Part shown: one piece after another, positions 1 through 7,135 of the stretch
Numbering within the stretch: position 1 is the stretch's first letter
Layout: the number at the start of each line of letters is the position of its first letter
From: Candidatus Omnitrophota bacterium
GTDB lineage: Bacteria; Omnitrophota; Gorgyraeia; JABMRG01
Reading direction: 5' to 3'
Assembly (NCBI GenBank): GCA_013202935.1
Contig: JABMRG010000121.1
Span: forward strand, 1 to 10,140
Length of the DNA: 10,140 nucleotides
Notes under the pieces: generated by a model
Databases searched by the model: none
Seen by the model: the letters and a program-made list of their open reading frames with translations, nothing else
What the model was told of the DNA's origin: nothing
Translations under genes and position numbers: made by a program

Positions 1-22
1 ACTAATCTCACGTTTATGAGGT

Positions 23-99
23 GGCGGCGTAGCTCAGATGGTTAGAGCACACGGCTCATACCCGTGTTGTCAAAGGTTCAATTCCTTTCGCCGCTACCA
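23..99 (+). tRNA. tRNA-Met (CAT anticodon), probably elongator
   Basis: A complete 77-base cloverleaf can be folded. The acceptor stem is 23-29 with 89-95, closing with a G-U pair at position 1:72. The D stem is 32-35 with 45-48, the anticodon stem 50-54 with 62-66, and the anticodon CAT lies at 57-59. The T stem is 72-76 with 84-88, and the CCA end is encoded at 97-99. It does not look like the initiator: the anticodon stem lacks the three consecutive G-C pairs (GGG/CCC) next to the loop, and positions 1 and 72 are paired. The anticodon arm and acceptor resemble the Bacillus elongator tRNA-Met as I remember it. The alternative is tRNA-Ile2, whose CAU is modified to lysidine by TilS, encoded 1.5 kb downstream. 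I favour Met. Confidence 0.93.
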
Positions 100-359
100 G
101 CTTTCTTTTTAGTATTTGTTTTATTATGCAGCATTGATTGCACGAAGAGCACCTGGACCATAACAGCTAGATTAAAATCCTACCCTGCGCTTAGCAGATA
201 AGACTCATCTTTTAATCATTCTTTAAAATTTTTTGCAAGAAATGAACGTTTTAGTTGTCTAAGTATGTTTAAAGAAAAATGGAAAAAACCCCTCAAAACC
301 TTGATTTTTTGAAAAATGTAAGGTATAGTTTATGGTTTATAAGAAAAAGGAAAAAAAGG

Positions 360-845
360 ATGAAAAACAGACAACTAGCATTTACTTTAATCGAGGTTCT
401 TATAGTAATTGTAGTACTTGGGATACTGGCAACTCTTGCAATACCACGGTATACTTCTGTGAGATGGAAAGCCAGATTTGCAGAGGTATTTCAGACAGTT
501 GGCATGATTTCACGAGCTAAAGATATGTACTATTTAGAAAACAACTATTATGGCAGAGCCGGTGGCTATGGACTAGTAGGAATTACAGTTGGTAACGGAG
601 TTGACCCAGCTTCTACCCCTGTAGAGGATGATCTCGGTATATATATACCGAGGGATAGTTATTTTAGATATGAGATCAGGCCAACGAGTCAGAACGGTGC
701 AACGAGAAATATTAGAGTTTACGATCAGGGATTTGTGTATCCTAATTATTTTTGCAGGTATGATTACGTAACTCGCCAATGGTATGTTAGGCCAGCAAAA
801 GACAAATTTGGTGAGGCAAGTTTCTATTTTCGCGCACCCAGCTAA
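360..845 (+). CDS. type IV pilin-like / pseudopilin protein with class III leader
   Basis: The 161-residue product has the hallmark N-terminus of type IV pilins and type II secretion pseudopilins. A short basic leader (MKNRQLA, residues 1-7) is followed by FTLIEV with the conserved Glu at mature position 5. A hydrophobic helix then runs to about residue 29 and ends in AIPRY. Prepilin peptidase should cleave after Ala7. That position is normally Gly, so this is a variant. The remainder is rich in Tyr and Phe and has one Cys, so no intramolecular disulfide is possible. I chose ATG 360 because it gives a normal-length leader and follows purine-rich AAGG sequences. An upstream in-frame ATG at 279 would add 27 residues, which is less likely. 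No other pilus genes are visible here, and the gene appears monocistronic before the hairpin at 881. Whether the product is a major pilin, minor pilin or pseudopilin cannot be told. Confidence 0.88.
   Translation: MKNRQLAFTLIEVLIVIVVLGILATLAIPRYTSVRWKARFAEVFQTVGMISRAKDMYYLENNYYGRAGGYGLVGITVGNGVDPASTPVEDDLGIYIPRDSYFRYEIRPTSQNGATRNIRVYDQGFVYPNYFCRYDYVTRQWYVRPAKDKFGEASFYFRAPS
633..652. repeat. perfect 20-base palindrome inside the pilin gene
   Basis: The ten bases CTCGGTATAT are followed directly by their reverse complement ATATACCGAG, giving an uninterrupted 20-base palindrome within codons for a Leu-Gly-Ile-Tyr-Ile-Pro stretch. It may simply follow from the codons used. Its symmetry would also suit binding of a dimeric protein or formation of an mRNA hairpin. 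Confidence 0.7.
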
Positions 846-880
846 CTCATAAGCCTGTTCAGCGAGGCAAGCTTCTTTAT

Positions 881-914
881 AATAGCAGGGCACTCTTACG
901 AGTGCCCTGCTATT
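881..914 (+). terminator. strong intrinsic-type terminator hairpin after the pilin gene
   Basis: A perfect 15-base-pair stem (881-895 with 900-914) encloses the four-base loop TTAC. Its core is GCAGGGCACTC paired with GAGTGCCCTGC. It lies 36 bases after the pilin stop and is followed by the T-rich but interrupted run CTTATTTTAAT. On the opposite strand the trailing sequence is A-rich, so termination is expected mainly for + strand transcripts. It separates the pilin gene from the PilZ gene. Confidence 0.82.
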
Positions 915-951
915 CTTATTTTAATATTCCCAGTGCCCCGCCTTCTACAAA

Positions 952-1016
952 GTTCCTGTATGCAAGTATTTTTCTTGCAGTATAGAAAAGCATAAAACTT
1001 AGATACTGCAAGGAAC
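952..1016 (+). promoter_or_regulatory. nested, mutually exclusive inverted repeats upstream of the PilZ gene
   Basis: A perfect 10-base inverted repeat, CTTGCAGTAT (974-983) and ATACTGCAAG (1003-1012), encloses a 19-base loop. The same left arm can instead pair with TGCAAG at 961-966, giving a smaller 6-base-pair hairpin. An outer pair, GTTCC (952-956) with GGAAC (1012-1016), could close a larger fold. Competing pairings of this kind are typical of attenuators and some riboswitches. However, I recognise no known riboswitch consensus, and the region lies upstream of the best promoter for the next gene, so it could equally be a DNA-level operator region. Function unknown. Confidence 0.4.
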
Positions 1017-1070
1017 CAGTCAGGTAAGAAGTTCGTTGTGGGTTTTTGGTTTCTTGCAACAGGATTTTTC

Positions 1071-1099
1071 TTTACATTTTAGAGTCTTCAATATACAAT
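1071..1099 (+). promoter_or_regulatory. putative sigma70-type promoter for the PilZ gene
   Basis: TTTACA (1071-1076, -35) and TACAAT (1094-1099, -10) are separated by exactly 17 bases. The expected transcription start, about 7 bases after the -10 box, falls near 1106. The best PilZ start codon is at 1109, so the transcript would be almost leaderless. This agrees with the absence of any Shine-Dalgarno sequence before 1109. The call rests on sequence match only. Confidence 0.5.
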
Positions 1100-1108
1100 A
1101 CTAACACT

Positions 1109-1579
1109 ATGAAAAATGAGATTAACAACAAACGAAAATACGTGAGACTAAATACTGTTTTTCCTGTTGAGCTTCAGGTTATCGATCAACAGAAAAACCC
1201 TATTACACCTTTATTGCAAGGTTTTACCAGGAATGTAGGTAAAGGCGGCATGTGCATTGAGGTAAAATCTGAAAAGACCAAGGAACCTTTCAATTTTATA
1301 TCTGGTGAAACAAAGGTTAAGCTTCTGATCAATATACCTTCAGGTAGTCTTGCTACAGAATCTTATAGCATTATAAGGTGGTCAAGGAAGATATCAGAAT
1401 ATGCCTTAGATACCTATATTTTGGGTGTTGAATATGATCAGATTGAGCCTGCTAATCAGAATATGATAGAGCGCCATATACTATGGTTACATAGGAGGCC
1501 AAAGGTAATCTTTGCCTTTTTCATAGTATCGTTAATATTTACAATCCTTTTAACATACCTGGGAATCCGGCCGCAATAA
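1109..1579 (+). CDS. PilZ-domain protein with C-terminal membrane anchor
   Basis: This 156-residue protein is probably a cyclic di-GMP receptor or PilZ-like adaptor. The RxxxR motif is RKYVR (residues 9-13). The second ligand motif, normally D/NxSxxG, reads NVGKGG (42-47), with Ser replaced by Gly. A beta-rich middle ends in RWSRK and LGVEYDQI, typical of the end of the PilZ barrel, then a short helix. Residues about 133-151 form one hydrophobic segment preceded by HRRPK, so the domain should be tethered to the inner face of the membrane by its tail. ATG 1109 is preferred because RKYVR then lies close to the N-terminus. A TTG start at 1046 would add 21 residues without PilZ similarity. The gene ends 13 bases before tilS and may be co-transcribed with it. 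Binding to c-di-GMP is inferred, and the altered motif makes it less certain. Confidence 0.85.
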   Translation: MKNEINNKRKYVRLNTVFPVELQVIDQQKNPITPLLQGFTRNVGKGGMCIEVKSEKTKEPFNFISGETKVKLLINIPSGSLATESYSIIRWSRKISEYALDTYILGVEYDQIEPANQNMIERHILWLHRRPKVIFAFFIVSLIFTILLTYLGIRPQ

Positions 1580-1592
1580 ACCCCTATAAGTT

Positions 1593-2984
1593 ATGATTAG
1601 TAAGATTAAAGATGCTATAGAGAAATACTCTATGGTGAAAAAAGGTGATAAAGTTTTACTCTGTGTATCAGGCGGGCCTGATTCAGTGGCCATGCTCTAT
1701 GCTTTTTACTCTATATCTAAATACATGAGGCTAAGGCTATTTATCGCGCATCTTAATCATCACCTAAGGCCAAAGGAATCGGATAAGGATGAGAAATATG
1801 TTATGCTGCTTGCAAAGAGGCTTAAGATTCCTGTAATAGTAGAACATGAAGATGTTGGAAAATTCGCACGTGCTAAAAAGTTATCTATAGAAGATGCGGC
1901 AAGGCGCCTTAGGTATAATTTCTTTACAAAAGTTGCGAGGAGCCTAAAAATAGGCGTTATTACAACAGCACATACAAGGGATGACCAGGCAGAGACAGTG
2001 CTTATGAGGCTATTGAGAGGTACAGGCTTAAGAGGCCTAAGGGGTATTTTGCCAAAGAGCAACCTTAAGGGTTTTGGTCTCATAAGGCCACTTATCAATA
2101 TTTCACGAAAAGAAGTGGAAAACTATTTAAGACAAAAAAGGATCAGGCCGAGGCTAGATAGTTCTAATTTTGAAACAAAATTTTATCGGAACAAGCTTAG
2201 GCTGGAACTTATTCCTTTTCTTGAGAAGAATTATAATCCAAGGATAAAAGAACTTTTAAGCAAGCTCTCAGATCTATTGAGCAAAGACTACGAATATATT
2301 GATCTTAGGCAGGGAAACCTTTTTAGGAGACTTGCCAAGATCAAGAAAGAAGGTATCAGTTTTGACTTAAGATCTTTCAAAAAAGAAGATATATCAACAG
2401 AGAGAGCCCTTGCAAGAAATGCCATTGAAAGATTAAAGGGGAATTTAGAAAGAATAGATTACAGGCACTGGGATGAGATTGAGGACCTGATCTTTAATAG
2501 GCGCACAGGGTCCATCGTAGACCTGCCGGGTAATATTTCTGTGCAGAAGACAAAGTCTACACTAAAATTTTACACGGCCAATGAACACCCTCCTGGCAAA
2601 AAGAGTATATCCCCTATTTTTCTTAATATTCCTGGCAAAACACGATTTGGCACTAAGGTTATTAAGGCTAGCATGGTAAAAAGGCCCAAGAGTACCGACG
2701 GCAGCAGAAAGGCTATAGAGTATTTTGATATGAATAATATCTTATCGCCCCTTACCTTGCGCAGCCGACAGCCAGGAGACAAGATGCTGCCGCTAGGAAT
2801 GAAAGGATATAAGAAGATATCAGACATATTGGTAGATGAGAAAGTTTCTTTGCGCAAGCGCGATAATATACCAATACTTTTATCAGCAGATGGTGAGATA
2901 ATATGGCTTTCTGGTATACGTATCTCAGAAAAAGGAAAGCTTAATACCAATACCAAGAATGTCCTACGATTAGAGCTGCTTTAA
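1593..2984 (+). CDS. tilS: tRNA(Ile)-lysidine synthase TilS
   Basis: The 463-residue enzyme uses ATP and lysine to convert the wobble cytidine of tRNA-Ile2 (CAU) into lysidine, so that it reads AUA and accepts isoleucine. The N-terminal PP-loop ATPase motif SGGPDS is at residues 26-31. The second signature, AHTRDDQAET, is at 126-135, followed by a run typical of TilS (LRGTGLRGLRGI). The C-terminal TilS domain is present from about residue 378, with LRSRQPGDKMLPLG and SDILVDEKV, so this is the long, full-domain form. ATG 1593 has no clear Shine-Dalgarno sequence and lies 13 bases after the PilZ stop, suggesting read-through from that gene. AUA codons are frequent across this window, which fits a strong need for this modification. 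A tRNA with a CAU anticodon sits at 23-99 but looks like the Met type. Confidence 0.96.
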   Translation: MISKIKDAIEKYSMVKKGDKVLLCVSGGPDSVAMLYAFYSISKYMRLRLFIAHLNHHLRPKESDKDEKYVMLLAKRLKIPVIVEHEDVGKFARAKKLSIEDAARRLRYNFFTKVARSLKIGVITTAHTRDDQAETVLMRLLRGTGLRGLRGILPKSNLKGFGLIRPLINISRKEVENYLRQKRIRPRLDSSNFETKFYRNKLRLELIPFLEKNYNPRIKELLSKLSDLLSKDYEYIDLRQGNLFRRLAKIKKEGISFDLRSFKKEDISTERALARNAIERLKGNLERIDYRHWDEIEDLIFNRRTGSIVDLPGNISVQKTKSTLKFYTANEHPPGKKSISPIFLNIPGKTRFGTKVIKASMVKRPKSTDGSRKAIEYFDMNNILSPLTLRSRQPGDKMLPLGMKGYKKISDILVDEKVSLRKRDNIPILLSADGEIIWLSGIRISEKGKLNTNTKNVLRLELL

Positions 2985-2998
2985 AAGATAAAAATGGG

Positions 2999-3028
2999 TT
3001 GCTATATTTAGATAGTTAATGATATAAT
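2999..3028 (+). promoter_or_regulatory. putative internal sigma70-type promoter for ftsH operon
   Basis: TTGCTA (2999-3004) and a perfect TATAAT (3023-3028) are separated by 18 bases in the 72-base gap between tilS and ftsH. Transcription would begin near 3035, giving a leader of about 20 bases that carries the ftsH Shine-Dalgarno sequence. This gap is the largest in the tilS-nnrD run, so the main growth operon may start here. No terminator hairpin is visible between tilS and the promoter. Confidence 0.55.
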
Positions 3029-3056
3029 AAGTGACAACTAAATGTAAGGATTAGAA

Positions 3057-5042
3057 ATGGCTAATAATAAAATACCAAATAAGAATAAAAAGAAGAGCAG
3101 GTTTCCAGGGATAAAACCTCCAGGCAAAAATAAGCCACCCAGTGTTTTATTCTGGATTATGACCATAGTTCTGTTTATTATGCTATATAGAATGAGTACA
3201 ACATCAATGGAAAACATGGCCGGCGCAACCAAGCCTATCAACTACAGCGAATTCTATAGAATGATAGAAGAGAATAGCCAAAGTCAGAATATAACAAAGG
3301 CCGTTATCATAGAGGACAAGGTAGAAGGCTTACTAGCGGATGGCACCAGGTTTACTGTAAATATACCTGCAAGAGATGAAGAGGCCTCAAGCCTTATAAG
3401 AAAGATGAGGGAGAATGTTAGCGATGTAAGCGTTAAGACAGTCTCTATATGGGTAAGGATATTAGCGGGTATATGGCCTACTCTAATTTTTGTAGGACTC
3501 TTGTGGTTTCTCTTCTTCCGCGGTAATGCTGCAGGAGGTGGTGCAAGCATGATATTGTCTTTTGGAAAAAGCCGTGCTACTTTGATAACACCTAATAAGG
3601 CAAAGGTTACTTTTGATGATGTTGCAGGCGTAGACGAGGCAAAGGAAGAGCTCCAGGAGGTTATAGAATTCTTAAAAGACCCTAAGAAGTTTCATCGCCT
3701 TGGTGGCAAGATGCCAAAAGGGGTGCTGCTTATGGGCCCTCCGGGTTGCGGAAAAACACTCTTGGCCCGTGCTGTTGCTGGACAGGCTGGCGTGCCATTT
3801 TTTAGTATAAGTGGCTCTGACTTTGTTGAGATGTTTGTTGGTGTGGGTGCTGCAAGGGTAAGGGACCTTTTTGAGCAGGCGAAAAAATCAGCTAAGACTG
3901 GTGGTAAGGGTGCTATTATATTTATGGATGAGATTGATGCTGTTGGCAGACAGCGCTTTGCAGGCATAGGTGGTGGCCATGATGAAAGAGAACAGACGCT
4001 CAATGCGCTTCTGGTTGAGATGGATGGCTTTTCAACAGATGTAGGCGTAATACTTGTTGCAGCGACAAATCGGCCTGATGTATTAGATCCCGCACTCTTA
4101 CGTCCCGGAAGATTTGACAGGCAGATAGTAATAGACAGGCCTGATATAAAAGGGAGAGAAGCAATACTTAAGGTTCACGCACGCAATGTTAAGCTTGATA
4201 AGACAACAGATCTTGAGGCTATAGCAAAGCAGACATCAGGTTTTTCAGGTGCTGATCTTGCCAATCTGATAAATGAAGCAGCCCTTCTTGGAGCAAGACG
4301 CGATAAAGAAGCGGTTACCTTTGAGGAACTTCAGGAGTCTATCGAGAGGGTTATGGCTGGGCCTCAGAGAAAAAGCAGGATTATAGGTAAAAAAGAGAAA
4401 AAGATAGTCGCATATCATGAGTCTGGTCATGCGCTCTTAACACTTCTTACTCCTGGTGTTGATGAGCTGCATAAAGTTTCGACAATCCCAAGAGGAACAT
4501 CCGCGTTAGGTTATACAATGGGGATGCCCTTAGAGGATAGGTATATAATTTCCAAAGACGAACTTATTAACAGGCTTAAAGTACTTTTGGGAGGAAGGGT
4601 AAGCGAAGATATAATTTTTAATGAGATCACAACAGGTGCACATAATGACCTTGAGGTTGGCACAGATATAGCAAGAAGAATGGTCTGTGAATTTGGTATG
4701 AGTAAAAACTTGGGCCATCTTACCTATGGCAAAAAGCATCAGCAGATATTTTTAGGAAGGGATATCGGTGAGGAGAAGAACTACAGCGATGAGACCGCAC
4801 AGCTTATTGATGAGGAGATCCGCAGCATAGTCGATAATGCCTATAAGGATGCGAAAGAACTGTTAACAAATAATAAGGCCAAGCTTATTAAGCTGGCAGA
4901 TGCACTTCTGGAAAAAGAGGTGTTGGGTGTAAAAGAGGTAAGAGAAGTAGTAGGCCTGCCTGCTGCTCCGGCAAGTGAACCTGAGCCGAAGAAAGAAAAG
5001 GATGCAAAAGAAGATACTAAAGTTGGGCCAGTATCGTCTTGA
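3057..5042 (+). CDS. ftsH: ATP-dependent zinc metalloprotease FtsH
   Basis: The 661-residue inner-membrane AAA+ protease degrades misfolded or short-lived membrane and cytosolic proteins as a hexamer. A 28-residue Lys/Pro-rich cytosolic tail precedes membrane helix 1 (about 29-45), a periplasmic domain, and helix 2 (about 135-154). Walker A is GPPGCGKT (227-234), with Cys where Thr is common. The pore motif FVG begins at Phe260, Walker B ends at Asp291-Glu292, and the second region of homology starts near Ala336 with arginine fingers Arg352 and Arg355. The zinc site is HESGH (454-458), with Asp531 as the likely third ligand. The C-terminal tail is Pro/Glu/Lys-rich and overlaps the start of folP. 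A clear AAGGA (3046-3050) six bases before ATG 3057 supports the start. Length and all catalytic residues are normal for the family. Confidence 0.98.
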   Translation: MANNKIPNKNKKKSRFPGIKPPGKNKPPSVLFWIMTIVLFIMLYRMSTTSMENMAGATKPINYSEFYRMIEENSQSQNITKAVIIEDKVEGLLADGTRFTVNIPARDEEASSLIRKMRENVSDVSVKTVSIWVRILAGIWPTLIFVGLLWFLFFRGNAAGGGASMILSFGKSRATLITPNKAKVTFDDVAGVDEAKEELQEVIEFLKDPKKFHRLGGKMPKGVLLMGPPGCGKTLLARAVAGQAGVPFFSISGSDFVEMFVGVGAARVRDLFEQAKKSAKTGGKGAIIFMDEIDAVGRQRFAGIGGGHDEREQTLNALLVEMDGFSTDVGVILVAATNRPDVLDPALLRPGRFDRQIVIDRPDIKGREAILKVHARNVKLDKTTDLEAIAKQTSGFSGADLANLINEAALLGARRDKEAVTFEELQESIERVMAGPQRKSRIIGKKEKKIVAYHESGHALLTLLTPGVDELHKVSTIPRGTSALGYTMGMPLEDRYIISKDELINRLKVLLGGRVSEDIIFNEITTGAHNDLEVGTDIARRMVCEFGMSKNLGHLTYGKKHQQIFLGRDIGEEKNYSDETAQLIDEEIRSIVDNAYKDAKELLTNNKAKLIKLADALLEKEVLGVKEVREVVGLPAAPASEPEPKKEKDAKEDTKVGPVSS

Positions 5043-5856
5043 TCTTTCTAAAAAGACCCTTATAATGGGTGTTTTAAATGTAACTCCAGACTCTTTTTCA
5101 GATGGGGGAAGATATCCAAGCACCAGGGCTGCATGCGAAAGGGCACTTGAGATGGAAAGCGAGGGTGCGGATATCATAGACATTGGTGGCGAATCAACAC
5201 GTCCAGGGTCTTTAGCTGTACCAGCAGAAGAGGAGATCAAAAGAGTTCTTCCTGTGCTTAAGGGGTTAAAGGGTAAGCTAAGAATCCCCGTCTCTGTTGA
5301 TACCAAAAAGTCAAAAGTTGCAGAAGCTGTATTGAAAGAAGGCGCAGCTATTATAAATGATGTCTCTGGGCTTCGTGCAGATAAGAATATAGCATCATTG
5401 TGCGCTAAGTACTCAGCAGGACTTGTAATAATGCACATGAAAGGAAACCCCCGCACAATGCAAAAGAGGCCTTATTATAAGGATCTTCTAAAAGAGATCA
5501 AGCTATTTCTTAAGAAAAGCATTGATATAGCAGTGACAGGCGGTGTACAAAAGAATAAGATTATAATCGACCCTGGTATAGGATTTGGAAAAACACTGCA
5601 GCATAACTTAAGCTTACTAAAAGGGATCCAGTTCTTTAGGAGTATAGGCTTTCCTGTGCTTATAGGGCTTTCCAGAAAGTCATTTATGGGAAAACTGCTT
5701 GGGCTCGACCTGCAGGATAGGCTGATTCCTACTGCTTGTGCTAATGCGATAAGTGTTTATAACGGGGCAGATATTATAAGGGCCCATGATATAAAAGAGG
5801 CTGTAATAACTGCTAAGATAGCAGAGGCTGTAGCAGGTTATAAAACTAAGAGATAG
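5002..5856 (+). CDS. folP: dihydropteroate synthase
   Basis: The 284-residue TIM-barrel enzyme condenses dihydropterin pyrophosphate with para-aminobenzoate in folate synthesis and is the sulfonamide target. The family signatures appear in order: MGVLNVTPDSFSDGG from residue 22, ADIIDIGGESTRPG, SVDTKKS, INDVSGL, IIDPGIGFGKT, and GLSRKSFMG. The start is chosen at ATG 5002, directly after the purine-rich AAGAAAAGG. This gives a 41-base overlap with the end of ftsH in another frame. A GTG at 4975 is possible but lacks an upstream ribosome site. ATG 5065 would delete the first beta strand. The overlapped part of ftsH encodes only its low-complexity tail, so the overlap costs little and suggests translational coupling. 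Confidence 0.96.
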   Translation: MQKKILKLGQYRLDLSKKTLIMGVLNVTPDSFSDGGRYPSTRAACERALEMESEGADIIDIGGESTRPGSLAVPAEEEIKRVLPVLKGLKGKLRIPVSVDTKKSKVAEAVLKEGAAIINDVSGLRADKNIASLCAKYSAGLVIMHMKGNPRTMQKRPYYKDLLKEIKLFLKKSIDIAVTGGVQKNKIIIDPGIGFGKTLQHNLSLLKGIQFFRSIGFPVLIGLSRKSFMGKLLGLDLQDRLIPTACANAISVYNGADIIRAHDIKEAVITAKIAEAVAGYKTKR

Positions 5857-5858
5857 AG

Positions 5859-6665
5859 ATGTTAGAATATTTAACCACAATATGGAAGCCATTTCTTGAG
5901 ATAGCGATACTCTGGTATGTCTACTATCTTATTCTTATGTTTGTAAAAGAGACAAGAGCATTCCAGGTACTGAAGGGGCTTATTGTCTTGCTGATAATAG
6001 TACTGATTACAACAACATTTCTTTCACAACGCATGGAGCTCTATACCATAAACTGGATAATAGAGAGATTTTTTGCATTGATTGTTCTTGCTTTTTTGGT
6101 CTTATTCCATCCGGAGTTACGCCAGGGCCTGGCACGTATAGGTGAACAAGGATTGCTAAGCGCGTTTATTATAGAGGAGCATATTATAGATGAGATTGTA
6201 AACGCTTCATTCTTGCTAGCTAAGCGAAAAATCGGCGCAATAATGGCAATTGAAAGAACTACTACACTAAAACCGTATACAGATACCGGCATAAGCCTTG
6301 ATAGCCGAATCAGCGAAGAGTTACTTGCTACAATCTTTATGCCCAATACGCCACTTCATGATGGTGGTGTGATAATACGTGGTGAACGTGCGGTTGCAGC
6401 AGGTTGCCTGTTTCCATTATCAGATAATCCTCGTATAAGCCGCTCCCTTGGAACACGCCACCGTGCAGCAATAGGGCTTACAGAAGAGACCGATGCCATA
6501 GCGGTTGTTATCTCAGAGGAGACCGGTGCGGTTTCAATAGCTATAAATGGCAGATTAACTAGAGACCTTGACAAGGATGGGCTTGAAAGAGTGCTGAATA
6601 ATCTATGTCGTCCGACTCCTCATAAGAGACGGCCGTTAATCAAGATGTTTAGAAAGAAAAAATGA
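5859..6665 (+). CDS. cdaA: membrane diadenylate cyclase CdaA (c-di-AMP synthase)
   Basis: The 268-residue protein should make c-di-AMP from two ATP. The N-terminal ~90 residues hold about three membrane helices (around 10-28, 37-54 and 68-82). The cytosolic DAC domain follows. It contains LHDGGVIIRGER, with the catalytic Asp at 168, and GTRHRAAIGL, with the RHR motif at 200-202. It then reads SEETGAVSIAINGRL, as in CdaA/YbbP proteins. The classical DGA motif reads DGG here (Gly170 for Ala), while the Asp and RHR are kept. The start lies two bases after the folP stop and the end overlaps cdaR by four bases, so the genes are almost certainly in one operon. Placement directly before cdaR and glmM matches the conserved c-di-AMP module of Firmicutes and other phyla. 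Confidence 0.96.
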   Translation: MLEYLTTIWKPFLEIAILWYVYYLILMFVKETRAFQVLKGLIVLLIIVLITTTFLSQRMELYTINWIIERFFALIVLAFLVLFHPELRQGLARIGEQGLLSAFIIEEHIIDEIVNASFLLAKRKIGAIMAIERTTTLKPYTDTGISLDSRISEELLATIFMPNTPLHDGGVIIRGERAVAAGCLFPLSDNPRISRSLGTRHRAAIGLTEETDAIAVVISEETGAVSIAINGRLTRDLDKDGLERVLNNLCRPTPHKRRPLIKMFRKKK

Positions 6666-7111
6666 GAATAATAAGAGATATCCTACTCAACAACATTGCT
6701 ATTAAGTCGATCTCATTAATATTGGCTTTACTTACATGGAGCTATATAAGCGGGCAAGTCTATAAAGAAACAGCAGCAAAAAACAAAGAAGCCCCTTCCA
6801 TTATAAAAGTATCTGGTGAAAAACTGGTAGTAAAGACCCTGCCTATATATGTAAACATCGAGGGTACGCCTGCCAAAGGCTACAGGGTAGTATTGGATAA
6901 GATAGCTATAAGTCCCTCAAACTCTGTTGTAGCAGGCGCACCGGAAGTGATTAATGAGCTCTCCTATATATCTACTATGGTTGTAAATGTTGAGGGAAGG
7001 ACAGCTACCTTAAAGGGAAAAATCGAGCTTACCCCTATACCTAACTGCAGGATTGGCTACGAAGGCCTTGTCAGAGTAACAATACCAATAGCAAGAGAAA
7101 GACGTAGATAA
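6662..7111 (+). CDS. cdaR: short YbbR-domain protein, CdaA regulator CdaR-like
   Basis: The 149-residue protein has a short cytosolic N-terminus, one membrane helix at about residues 12-29, and an exported part. That part appears to hold a single YbbR domain (about 58-126), recognisable by PIYVNIEG-TPAKGYRV and the repeated VNVEG strand. Firmicute CdaR proteins usually carry several YbbR repeats and are about three times longer, so this is a minimal version. In known systems CdaR binds CdaA at the membrane and tunes c-di-AMP output. The same role is inferred here from the ATGA overlap with cdaA and the glmM neighbour. It ends in a very basic tail (RERRR). There is no sign of truncation by frameshift: the stop is followed by a normal 24-base gap to glmM. 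Confidence 0.88.
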   Translation: MRIIRDILLNNIAIKSISLILALLTWSYISGQVYKETAAKNKEAPSIIKVSGEKLVVKTLPIYVNIEGTPAKGYRVVLDKIAISPSNSVVAGAPEVINELSYISTMVVNVEGRTATLKGKIELTPIPNCRIGYEGLVRVTIPIARERRR

Positions 7112-7135
7112 GCAGCATACGAAACGGGATAATTT

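Noticed and set aside
100..278. Possible small gene or attachment site between the tRNA and the pilin gene
   Set aside because: There is no convincing reading frame, no direct repeat of the tRNA 3' end, and no integrase in the window. The stretch is A/T-rich with a T-rich run after the tRNA. A TTGCAA at 233 lacks a well-spaced -10 box, so no promoter is called.
279..359. Upstream in-frame ATG that would extend the pilin gene by 27 residues
   Set aside because: It would place 34 residues before the cleavage site. ATG 360 gives a normal short basic leader and has purine-rich sequence just upstream.
1046..1108. TTG start extending the PilZ protein by 21 residues
   Set aside because: The extra residues show no PilZ similarity, the start is TTG without a ribosome site, and the best promoter lies inside this stretch.
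915..1108. Cyclic di-GMP riboswitch (GEMM type) before the PilZ gene
   Set aside because: The region has inverted repeats, but I could not find the conserved GEMM core sequences or the tetraloop-receptor layout.
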